Below, one piece after another: positions 52,193-60,800 of a stretch of DNA of 64,000 nt (position 1 is the first letter of the stretch; every line of letters starts with the position of its first letter). Position numbers and translations under genes: made by a program. Location: NCBI RefSeq assembly GCF_018129005.1, contig NZ_JAAEDL010000004.1, forward strand, positions 124,001 through 188,000. Reading direction: 5' to 3'. Source of the stretch: Neoroseomonas eburnea. GTDB lineage: Bacteria; Pseudomonadota; Alphaproteobacteria; Acetobacterales; Acetobacteraceae. The notes under the pieces were generated by a model. The model searched no databases. It was given only the letters and a program-made list of their open reading frames with translations, and was not told where the DNA came from.

Positions 52193-52893
52193 TGACCGCC
52201 CTCCAGCACCGCGCGGGCGCGGCCGGTGAACACCACGACCTGGCCGCGCTCGGTCAGGCGGAAGCCCTCGCTGACCAGCGTGCCGAAGGGGCCCTGCGCG
52301 GCGACCGGCCGGTCGCCCGATGCGGAGCCGTCGCCGAGCAGGACCTCGGCCGCCTCGGTCACCAGCATGTTGCCGCCATCCTGCCAGAGCGTGACATCGC
52401 CCGTCAGATCGAGCCGGTTGCGCCCCTTGTCGTAGCGCCCGGCCTGGCTTTCCAGCAGCACCCAGGACCCGTCGGTGAGCAGGATGTCGGCGCGCGGCTG
52501 GTCCAGCTCCACCACGTCCGGCGCGTCGGTCTGGGAGGCGATGGTGGCGGTCACGGTGAAGGGGCGGTTCTGCTCGTCGAGGCCCTGGTAGCGCGGCTGC
52601 ACCACCCGCACCGCATCCGGCGCGGTCTGGATGACGCGGCGGAAGGAGACGCGGGCGCGGTCCTCCATCCGGTCGAGCTCCGGCCAGACGGCGATGCCGA
52701 TCAGCAGCCCGACCCCGGCGATCGGGAAGACCCACTTGGCCAGCCGCACGAGGAAGCGCCGGCGCGCGATCTGCCCGGCGGAGGGCGCCCAGCGCCCGCG
52801 CGACGGCGGCAGCATGCGCCGCGGCGCCGCCGGCCCGCCGGTCGTGCGCAGCGGCACGGGCTGGGTCGGGCGGGGGTCCTCGCGGACGCTCAT
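52189..52893 (-). CDS. lptC: LPS export ABC transporter periplasmic protein LptC
   Basis: The 234-residue bitopic protein has a cytoplasmic Pro/Arg-rich N-terminus, one membrane helix (WVFPIAGVGLLIGIAVWPEL, about 54-73) and a periplasmic OstA-like domain (RPFTVTATIASQTD, NRLDLTGDVTLWQDGGNMLV, GFRLTERGQVVVFTG). It passes lipopolysaccharide from LptBFG to LptA. It overlaps kdsD (ATGA) and lptA (GTGA). The membrane segment and gene order decide the assignment, as LptC sequences diverge widely. Confidence 0.93.
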   Translation of the reverse strand: MSVREDPRPTQPVPLRTTGGPAAPRRMLPPSRGRWAPSAGQIARRRFLVRLAKWVFPIAGVGLLIGIAVWPELDRMEDRARVSFRRVIQTAPDAVRVVQPRYQGLDEQNRPFTVTATIASQTDAPDVVELDQPRADILLTDGSWVLLESQAGRYDKGRNRLDLTGDVTLWQDGGNMLVTEAAEVLLGDGSASGDRPVAAQGPFGTLVSEGFRLTERGQVVVFTGRARAVLEGGQ

Positions 52894-53873
52894 GCGACAC
52901 CGGCTCGCAACAGGTCGTGGATGTGCAGGATGCCGACCGGGCGGCCTTCTCCGTCCACCACGAAAAGGGCGGTGATGGCACGCGCGTTCATCTCGTGCAG
53001 CGCCTCGGCTGCCAGGGTCTCGGGCGTCACGGTTCGGGGGGCGCGGGTCATGATCTCGGCCGCGCCACGCGCCATCAGCGCGGCACCGCCGCCGGCCTCG
53101 AGCGCACGCCGGAGGTCGCCGTCGGTGATGATGCCGAGCAGCTTCCCGTCCGCCCCCTGCACGCCGAGGCAGCCGAAGCGCCGCGCCGTCATGGCGACGA
53201 TGGCGGCGTCCATGCGCGTCTCGGGCGGGGTGAGGGGGAGTTCCTCCGGCCCGTGCATCAGGTCCTTCACGCGGGACAGCCGCGCGCCGAGCTTGCCGCC
53301 CGGGTGGAAGACGCGGAAATCCGCCGCGGTGAAGCCCCGCCGCGTCAGCAGCGCCACCGCGATGGCATCGCCGAGGGCAAGCTGCATGGTGGTCGATGTG
53401 GTCGGTGCCAAGCCCATCGGGCAGGCCTCCGGCGCGTCGGGCAGCACCAGGGGGACGTCCGCGGCGCGGGCCAGCGTGCTGCCGGCGCGGCCGGTGATGC
53501 CGACCAGCGGCAGGCCGAAGCGCTTGGCGTGGCCGACCAGGTCGGCGAGCTCCGGCGTCTCCCCGGAATTGGACAGGGCCAGCACCGCATCGCCGGCGAC
53601 GATCATGCCGAGGTCGCCGTGGGAGGCTTCGGCCGGATGGACGAAGAGCGCGGGCGTGCCGGTCGAGGCCAGGGTCGCCGCGATCTTGCGCGCGACGTGG
53701 CCGGACTTGCCCATGCCGCTGACCACGACGCGGCCGGTGGTGCCGGCGAGCATGGTGACGGCCTTGGCGAACCGGTCGTCCAGGCTGGCGGCGAGCGCGG
53801 TCAGCGCCTCGGATTCGAGGGCGAGCACATGCCGGGCGGCATCGAGGTCGGGATGGGAGGAAGGGGCGTTCAC
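52890..53873 (-). CDS. kdsD: Arabinose-5-phosphate isomerase (KpsF/GutQ family)
   Basis: The 327-residue protein starts at GTG 53873. An N-terminal SIS domain (VVVSGMGKSGHVARKIAATL, HPAEASHGDLGMI, VLALSNSGETPEL) is followed by the conserved PTTSTTMQLALGDAIAVALL, then FHPGGKLG and two CBS domains (MDAAIVAMTARRFGCLGV, ILHIHDLLRAGVA). It converts ribulose-5-phosphate to arabinose-5-phosphate for Kdo synthesis in lipopolysaccharide. It begins the overlapping kdsD-lptC-lptA-lptB run. Confidence 0.95.
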   Translation of the reverse strand: MNAPSSHPDLDAARHVLALESEALTALAASLDDRFAKAVTMLAGTTGRVVVSGMGKSGHVARKIAATLASTGTPALFVHPAEASHGDLGMIVAGDAVLALSNSGETPELADLVGHAKRFGLPLVGITGRAGSTLARAADVPLVLPDAPEACPMGLAPTTSTTMQLALGDAIAVALLTRRGFTAADFRVFHPGGKLGARLSRVKDLMHGPEELPLTPPETRMDAAIVAMTARRFGCLGVQGADGKLLGIITDGDLRRALEAGGGAALMARGAAEIMTRAPRTVTPETLAAEALHEMNARAITALFVVDGEGRPVGILHIHDLLRAGVA

Positions 53874-54292
53874 GCCGTCCTGTATGGTGCGGCGCGGCCG
53901 GGGGGTCAATAAAGGCGGCGGGTGGTCTTCCAAGAAGCGTGCCAACCGGCGCGGCGGGCGAGGCCGCAGCGGCAGGGGGGCGATCGGGGTCGGAGCGGGT
54001 GCCCGCCAAGGCCGAAGGGGCTTCGCCCCTCCGGGCCACCCCACCAAAGGCCGAAGGGCCTTTGGAAACCATCACCTGGCGCCGGGCGCCGCGGCCATTC
54101 CGGATCGACACGGCGACGGCTGCGCACAAGCGCGGCCTTCAGCGCCGTTCCCAACCTCGATGCATGGGGCCAAGTCTCGGTTTCCAAAGGCCTTTCGGCC
54201 TTTGGCGGGGTGGTTTGGAGGGGCGGTGCCCCTCCAATTCCTTTGCCCATCCCGGCATTGACCAGGACGCCGCTCCCTCCGGTTCCGCGCCC
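53874..54292. repeat. Inverted pair of dispersed hairpin repeats between rnd and kdsD
   Basis: No gene is supported in this 419-bp gap. One copy reads rightward at about 54003-54070: a stem AGGGGC...GCCCCT, then CCAAAGGCC (54044-54052) and GGCCTTTGG (54057-54065). The other copy is inverted: CCAAAGGCC and GGCCTTTGG at 54184-54205, then the 10-bp stem TTGGAGGGGC and GCCCCTCCAA (54215-54224, 54228-54237). The two copies face each other, forming a large imperfect palindrome. Confidence 0.7.
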
Positions 54293-54949
54293 TCAGTGCG
54301 CGAGGATGTCCGGGTCCTCGTAGCCGAGCAGATCGAGCTTCCCGCGCGCCGGCAGGAAGCGGAAGCAGGCCTCGGCAAGGTCGAGCCGCCCTTCGCGCCG
54401 CAGCAGCCCCTCGAGCTTCGCCCACAGCGCGTGCAGATGCAGCACGTCCGACGCCGCGTAGGCGAGCTGGTCCGGCGACAGCTCCGGCGCACCCCAGTCC
54501 GAGGTCTGCTGCTGCTTCGACAGGTCGACGCCGAGCAGTTCCTTGCACAGGTCCTTGAGCCCGTGCCGGTCGGTGAAGGTGCGCACCAGCTTGGCGGCGA
54601 CCTTGGTGCAGACCACCGGCGCGGTGGTGACGCCGAGCGCATGCCACAGCACCGCCACGTCGAACCGCGCGAAGTGGAACAGCTTGGTCACCGCCGGGTC
54701 GGCCAGCAGCTTCCTGAGGTTCGGCGCCGCATAGCCGAGCCCGCCGAGCGATGCGGGAATGAGCTGCACGAGATGCGCCGAGCCGTCGCCGGAAGAGAGC
54801 TGCACCAGGCACAGCCGGTCGCGATGCGGGTTCAGCCCCATCGTCTCGGTGTCGATGGCGACCATGCGGCCGAGGTCGAGCCCGTCCGGCAGGTCGTTGC
54901 GATGCAGCCGGATGGTCACGCCGGCGGGAGTGAAAAGGGTGGTACCCAC
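54293..54949 (-). CDS. Short ribonuclease D-type 3'-5' exonuclease (DEDDy)
   Basis: The 218-residue protein comprises only the exonuclease domain without HRDC domains. The four DEDD sites are visible: AIDTETMGL (Asp33, Glu35), FHFARFDVAVL (Asp), and YAASDVLHL with the Tyr and Asp of the DEDDy subtype. It probably trims stable RNA 3' ends. The start is GTG 54949. It lies upstream of kdsD as in other alphaproteobacteria, though a repeat-rich gap separates them. Confidence 0.9.
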   Translation of the reverse strand: MGTTLFTPAGVTIRLHRNDLPDGLDLGRMVAIDTETMGLNPHRDRLCLVQLSSGDGSAHLVQLIPASLGGLGYAAPNLRKLLADPAVTKLFHFARFDVAVLWHALGVTTAPVVCTKVAAKLVRTFTDRHGLKDLCKELLGVDLSKQQQTSDWGAPELSPDQLAYAASDVLHLHALWAKLEGLLRREGRLDLAEACFRFLPARGKLDLLGYEDPDILAH

Positions 54950-54976
54950 GGGATGCGCCGTGCCTCGTCAGTAAAG

Positions 54977-55063
54977 TGGTGCCCAGGAAAGGACTCGAAC
55001 CTTCACAGCCTTGCGGCCACAGGTACCTGAAACCTGCGCGTCTACCAATTCCGCCACCTGGGC
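54977..55063 (-). tRNA. tRNA-Leu (anticodon CAG)
   Basis: The minus strand folds as a class II tRNA: acceptor GCCCAGG with CCTGGGC, D region GTGGCGGAATTGGTAGACGC, anticodon arm CAGGT-TTCAGGT-ACCTG reading CAG, long variable arm TGGCCGCAAGGCTG, T arm AAGG-TTCGAGT-CCTT and an encoded CCA end. It decodes CUG, the dominant Leu codon in this genome. Confidence 0.97.
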
Positions 55064-55197
55064 AGGGGGCCGGCGCCTTGCGGCGAGGCCGGGCGTTTAC
55101 GCGCCGGCGTGCGGGTCGTCAAGCGGGGCTGCGCATGCTTGAGGCGGCGGGGGGCGACCCATATCGTCGCCTGGGCTTCACGGATGGAGGGCGAGGC

Positions 55198-56148
55198 ATG
55201 AACGGTCGTCGGGTGGCCACCGTGTTCGGGGGCGCGGGCTTCATCGGCCGCCATGTCGTCCAGCGACTCGCGAAGCTCGGCTTCATCGTCCGCGTCGCTG
55301 GGCGGGACGTGGAAAAGGCGGGCAGGCTACGCCCCCTCGGCGACGTCGCGCAGGTGGTGCCGGTGGCGGCCTCCATCACCGACGAGGCCTCGGTGGCGCG
55401 CGCCGTGGCCGGCGCGACAGTGGTGGTGAACCTGGTCGGCATCCTGTTCGAGCGGAAGCCCGGCGATTTCCAGCGCATCCATGCCGAGGGCGCCGGGCGC
55501 GTCGCGCGGCTCGCCGCCGCTGCCGGGGTCGAGCGGCTGGTGCACATCTCCGCGCTCGGCGCCGATGCCGCGAGCGAAAGCCTCTACGCCCGCACCAAGG
55601 CGGAAGGGGAGGCGGCGGTCCGGGGGGCCTTCGCGGCGGCGACCATCCTGCGCCCCTCTGTCGTCTTCGGCCCGGAGGATCAGTTCTTCAACCGCTTCGC
55701 GGCGATGGCGGCGCTGCTGCCGGTGATGCCGGTGGTCAGCGGCGCGACCAGGTTCCAGCCCGTCTATGTCGGTGACGTGGCGGATGCGGTGATGGCGGCG
55801 ATCGCGCGCGACGACGCGCGGGGCCGCACCTACGAACTCGGCGGCCCGCGGGTGATGAGCATGCGGGAGGTGCTGGAGTTCGTGCTCGAGCACACCCGTC
55901 GCCGGCGCCCGCTGGTGCCGATGCCGATGGGCCTGGTGCGGCTCCAGGCGCGGCTCGGAGAGCTGCTGCCGACACCGCCGCTGACGCGCGACCAGGTGAT
56001 CCTGCTCGGCAAGGACAATGTGGTGCAGGAGGGCGCGGCGGGCTTCGCGGCTCTCGGCATCGAGCCCAAGGCGGCGGAGGCGATCGCGCCGGCCTATCTG
56101 GCGCGTTATCGCGCCGGCGGCTCGCGGGCCGCGAGGGTCGCCGGATGA
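55198..56148 (+). CDS. Complex I NDUFA9 subunit-like NAD(P)-binding protein (atypical SDR)
   Basis: The 316-residue extended/atypical SDR begins MNGRRVATVFGGAGFIGRHV, where GGAGFIG binds the nucleotide. It has VVNLVGILFERKPGDFQRIH, LVHISALGADAASESLYART, ILRPSVVFGPEDQFFNRF and VYVGDVADAVMAA. These match the alphaproteobacterial homologues of the mitochondrial complex I subunit NDUFA9. They lack the catalytic Tyr-Lys of true epimerases in part, so binding rather than catalysis is likely. It is a free-standing gene downstream of the tRNA-Leu. Confidence 0.9.
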   Translation: MNGRRVATVFGGAGFIGRHVVQRLAKLGFIVRVAGRDVEKAGRLRPLGDVAQVVPVAASITDEASVARAVAGATVVVNLVGILFERKPGDFQRIHAEGAGRVARLAAAAGVERLVHISALGADAASESLYARTKAEGEAAVRGAFAAATILRPSVVFGPEDQFFNRFAAMAALLPVMPVVSGATRFQPVYVGDVADAVMAAIARDDARGRTYELGGPRVMSMREVLEFVLEHTRRRRPLVPMPMGLVRLQARLGELLPTPPLTRDQVILLGKDNVVQEGAAGFAALGIEPKAAEAIAPAYLARYRAGGSRAARVAG

Positions 56149-56378
56149 TAAGTCCGTATCGGACATATTTGAGGGAAGAATTGTTGCGTGGAGTTGGTCG
56201 GCTGCGAGAGTGTCGCAGATATAGGACAAAAAAACTGACCTAACGGCGCAGAAAGGACTCGCGCGGCCCTTTCGCATGCCGTATGTGACCCGCCGCCAGG
56301 GGTCCGGCGACGGATCACGTGCGGCCCTGCGCCGCCCGCCTGTCCCCGGCATGACGACGCCGCCCAACGGGGGTCCGC
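56149..56378 (+). promoter_or_regulatory. AT-richer region upstream of gltD with small inverted repeat
   Basis: The 230-bp gap has GTCCG-TAT-CGGAC at 56152-56164, an A-run (ACAAAAAAAC) near 56226-56235 and a weak promoter-like pair TTGGTC (56194) and GATATA (56218). It is the only plausible place for control of the gltD-gltB operon. The NtrC or RpoN -24/-12 motif was not found. Promoter placement is uncertain. Confidence 0.35.
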
Positions 56379-57818
56379 ATGGCCGAGAAGATGCTCCAGT
56401 TCGTCCGCCTGCAGCAGCGACAGCCGGAAAAGCGTGACGCCGGCGAGCGCCGCGCGGACTGGGACGAGGTGTATCGCCCCTTCGCGGCCGCGGCGGCCTC
56501 CCAGCAGGCCTCCCGCTGTTCGCAATGCGGCGTGCCCTTCTGCCAGGTGCACTGCCCGCTGAACAACAACATCCCCGACTGGCTGAAGCTGACCGCCGAG
56601 GGCCGGCTCGAGGAAGCCTACGAGGTCGCCGCCGCGACCAACACCTTCCCCGAGATCTGCGGCCGCGTCTGCCCGCAGGACCGCCTCTGCGAAGGCAATT
56701 GCGTCATCGAGAAGGGCTTCGAGTCCGTCACCATCGGCGCCGTCGAGAAGTACATCACCGACACCGCCTGGGAGCGCGGCTGGGTGAAGCCGCCCAAGGC
56801 GGTGCGCGAGCGGCGCGAGAGCGTCGGCATCATCGGCGCCGGCCCCGCCGGCATGGCCGCGGCCGAGCGCCTGCGCACCATGGGCTACCAGGTGACCGTC
56901 TATGACCGCCACGACCGCGCCGGCGGCCTGATGATCTACGGCATCCCCAACTTCAAGCTGGAGAAGGAGGTCGTGGTCCGCCGCTGGAAGCAGTACGTGA
57001 TGGGCGGCATCCAGTTCCAGATGAACATCGCCGTCGGCCGCGACATCACCCTCGGCGAGCTGCGCCAGAAGCATGATGCGGTGCTGGTCGCGACCGGCGT
57101 CTACAAGGCGCGCGACATCACCTGCCCGGGCGCCGGGCTGACCGGCGTGGTCGCCGCGCTCGACTACCTGATCGCGTCGAACCGCAAGGGGCTTGGCGAC
57201 GATGTGCCGGACTACGACAGCGGCGCGCTGAACGCCGAGGGCAAGCACGTGGTCGTCGTCGGCGGCGGCGACACCGCGATGGATTGCGTGCGCACCGCGG
57301 TGCGCCAGGGCGCGGCCTCCGTCACCTGCCTCTATCGCCGCGACAAGGCGAACATGCCGGGCTCCATGCGCGAGGTGAAGAACGCCGAGGAAGAAGGTGT
57401 GCGCTTCGAATGGCTCGCCGCGCCGGAGGCCTTCTTCGGCGAGGGCGCGGTCGAGGGCGTGCGCGCCCAGCGCATGCATCTCGGCCTGCCCGACGCCACC
57501 GGCCGCCAGCAGGTGGAACCCATCCCCGGCGCCCATTTCAACCTGCGCGCCGACCTGGTCATCAAGGCGCTCGGCTTCGACCCCGAGGACCTGCCCGCGC
57601 TGTTCAACGAGCCGGAACTGCCGGTCACGCGCTGGGGCACGCTGAAGGTCGACTACCGCACGATGATGACGACCCTGCCCGGCGTCTTCGCCGCGGGCGA
57701 CATCGTGCGCGGCGCTTCCCTGGTGGTCTGGGGCATCCGCGACGGCCGCGACGTGGCCGAGCAGATCCATGCATTCATCTCGGCGCGGGGCGAGGCCTCG
57801 GCCATGGCGGCGGAGTGA
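56379..57818 (+). CDS. gltD: Glutamate synthase (NADPH) small subunit
   Basis: The 479-residue subunit passes electrons from NADPH through FAD and Fe-S centres to the large subunit. It has an N-terminal Cys cluster (Cys47, Cys50, Cys55, Cys59), a second group ICGRVCPQDRLCEGNC, FAD-binding GIIGAGPAGMAAAE, YGIPNFKLEKEV and NADPH-binding VVVVGGGDTAMDC, then a C-terminal GVFAAGDIVRGASLVVW. It precedes gltB by five bases, so the operon order is gltD-gltB rather than gltB-gltD. Confidence 0.97.
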   Translation: MAEKMLQFVRLQQRQPEKRDAGERRADWDEVYRPFAAAAASQQASRCSQCGVPFCQVHCPLNNNIPDWLKLTAEGRLEEAYEVAAATNTFPEICGRVCPQDRLCEGNCVIEKGFESVTIGAVEKYITDTAWERGWVKPPKAVRERRESVGIIGAGPAGMAAAERLRTMGYQVTVYDRHDRAGGLMIYGIPNFKLEKEVVVRRWKQYVMGGIQFQMNIAVGRDITLGELRQKHDAVLVATGVYKARDITCPGAGLTGVVAALDYLIASNRKGLGDDVPDYDSGALNAEGKHVVVVGGGDTAMDCVRTAVRQGAASVTCLYRRDKANMPGSMREVKNAEEEGVRFEWLAAPEAFFGEGAVEGVRAQRMHLGLPDATGRQQVEPIPGAHFNLRADLVIKALGFDPEDLPALFNEPELPVTRWGTLKVDYRTMMTTLPGVFAAGDIVRGASLVVWGIRDGRDVAEQIHAFISARGEASAMAAE

Positions 57819-57823
57819 ACACC

Positions 57824-60800
57824 ATGACGCAGCACGAGAACGGTTCCGCCTTCGCGCAATCCTACGTCGCCGGCCGCGACCTGCTCGCCTCCGCCGCGCA
57901 TATCGACCTGACCGAGCACGATGCCTGCGGCGTCGGCCTGGTCGCCGCGCTGGACGGCAAGCCGCGGCGGGAGGTGGTGCAGGCCGGCATCGACGCGCTC
58001 AAGGCGGTGTGGCACCGCGGCGCCGTCGATGCCGACGGCAAGACCGGCGACGGCGCCGGCATCCATGTCGAGATCCCGCAGGACTTCTTCGCCGAGGTGG
58101 TCGAGCGCGGCGGCGACCGGCTGCGCCCGGGCCGCATCGCCGTGGGCATGGTCTTCCTGCCGAAGACCGACCTCGGCGCGCAGGAACGCTGCCGCCAGAT
58201 CATCGAGACCGAGATCCTCAACGCCGGCTACTCCATCTACGGCTGGCGCCAGGTGCCGATCGACGTCGCCTGCATCGGGGAGAAGGCGAATGCGACGCGC
58301 CCCGAGATCGAACAGATCCTGATCTTCGACCCGGAGCAGCGTGAGGTCGCGATCGCCGAGCGCGACATGTACGTGATCCGCCGGCGCATCGAGAAGCAGG
58401 CGATCGCCGCGCAGATCCCTGAGCTCTATCTCTGCTCCCTCTCCACGCGCTCGATCATCTACAAGGGCATGTTCCTGGCGGAGAGCCTGACGGTCTTCTA
58501 CCCGGACCTGCTCGACGCCCGCTTCGTGTCGCGCTTCGCCATCTACCACCAGCGCTACAGCACCAACACCTTCCCCACCTGGCGGCTGGCGCAGCCCTTC
58601 CGCATGCTCGCCCACAACGGCGAGATCAACACCGTCCACGGCAACATCAACTGGATGAAGAGCCACGAGACGCGGCTCGCCCATCCGCTGCTCGATCCCT
58701 TCATGGAGGACCTGAAGCCGGTCGTGCAGGCCGGCGGGTCCGACACCGCGACGCTCGACAACGTCTTCGAGCTGCTGGTGCGCGGCGGGCGCGACGCGCC
58801 CATGGCCAAGGCCATGCTGATCCCGGAAAGCGTCGGCAACAACGCGACCATGCCGGAGAACCACCGCGAGCTGTTCATGTACTGCAACGCGGTGATGGAA
58901 CCCTGGGACGGCCCGGCGGCGATCGCCGCGACCGACGGCCGCTGGGTGATCGCCGGGCTCGACCGCAACGGCCTGCGCCCGATGCGCTACACCGTCACCG
59001 ATGGCGGGCTGCTGATCGTCGGCTCCGAAACCGGCATGGTGAAGCTGCCGGAGGACCGCATCGTCCGCAAGGGCCGCGTCGGCCCGGGCCAGTGCATCGG
59101 CGTCGACCTCGAGGAAGCGCGCTTCTACGAGGACGGCGCGCTGAAGGACGCGCTCGCCGCCCGCAAGCCCTTCGGCCAGTGGACCGCGCGCACCACGCGC
59201 ATCGACGAGATCGTCAAGGCCGAGGGCGACGAGCACGCCAACTTCGCCGGCGAGGAGCTGCGCCGCCGCCAGCTCGCCATGGGCTACACGCTGGAGGAGC
59301 TGGAAGGCATCCTCCACCCGATGGTCGAGGACGCCAACGAGGCGGTCGGCTCGATGGGCGACGACACGCCCATCGCGGTGCTGTCCTCCCAGTATCGCGG
59401 CCTGCACCACTATTTCCGCCAGACCTTCAGCCAGGTGACGAACCCGCCCATCGACTCGCTGCGCGAGACGCGGGTGATGACGCTGAAGACCCGGCTCGGG
59501 AACCTCGGCAACATCCTCGACGAGGACCCGACGCAGTGCGACATGCTGATGCTGGACAGCCCGGTGCTGTCCAACGCGCAGTTCGACGCCATGCGGGCCT
59601 ATATGGGCAGCACCGTCTGCACGGTGGACTGCACATGGCCGGTCGAGGACGGTGAGGGCGGCCTGCGCCGCGCCATCGAGCGCATCCGCCGCGAGGCGGA
59701 AGAAGGCGTGCGCTCCGGCTGCGCCCACGTCATCCTGACCGACGAGGCGCAGTGCCGCGAACGCGCGGCGATCCCGATGATCCTCGCCGTCGGCGCGGTG
59801 CAGACGCATCTCGTCAGGCACGGGCTGCGCACCTTCACATCGCTGAACGTGCGCGCGGCGGAGTGCATGGACGTGCATTACGTCGCCGTGCTGATCGGCG
59901 CGGGCGCGACCACGGTGAACGCCTATCTCGCGCAGGAGAGCATCGCCGACCGGCACCGCCGCGGCCTGTTCGGCCAGATCTCGCTGCGCGATGCGGTCGC
60001 GCGCTACAAGAAGGCGGTGGACAAGGGCCTGCTGAAGGTCATGTCCAAGATGGGCATCGGCGTGCTGTCCTCCTATCGCGGCGGCATGAACTTCGAGGCG
60101 ATCGGCCTGTCCCGCGCGCTGGTGGCGGAATTCTTCCCCGGCACGCCGTCGCGCATCTCCGGCATCGGGCTTTCCGGCATCGCGCGGCGCATCCTCGCGC
60201 TGCATGACAAGGCCTGGCAGGAAGGCGCGGTCGCGCTGCCGGTCGGCGGCCTCTACAAGCTGCGCCGCCGGGGCGAGGTGCATGCCTTCGACGGCTCGCT
60301 CATCCACACGCTGCAGAAGGCGGTGGAGACGGACAGCTACCAGACCTTCAAGCGTTACTCCGATGCGGTGCGCAAGCTGCCGCCGGTGGCACTTCGCGAC
60401 CTGCTCGACTTCCGCACCGAGGGCCGCACCCCGGTGACGCTCGAGGAGGTCGAGAGCATCACCGAGATCCGCAAGCGGCTGGTCGCTCCCGGCATCTCGC
60501 TCGGCGCGCTGAGCCCCGAGGCGCATGAGACGCTGTCCATCGCCATGAACCGGATCGGTGCGCGCTCCGACAGCGGCGAGGGCGGCGAGGATCCCGTCCG
60601 CGCCCGCCCGCGCCCGAACGGCGACAACGCGAACTCGGCGATCAAGCAGATCGCCTCGGGCCGCTTCGGCGTGACGGCGGAATACCTCAACAACTGCCGC
60701 GAGATCGAGATCAAGGTCGCGCAAGGGGCGAAGCCCGGCGAGGGCGGCCAGCTTCCCGGCTTCAAGGTGACCGGGCTGATCGCCAAGCTGCGGCATTCGA

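Noticed and set aside
56149..56378. Sigma-54 promoter or riboswitch before gltD
   Set aside because: No TGGCAC-N5-TTGC motif and no recognisable glutamine-type aptamer was seen in the gap.
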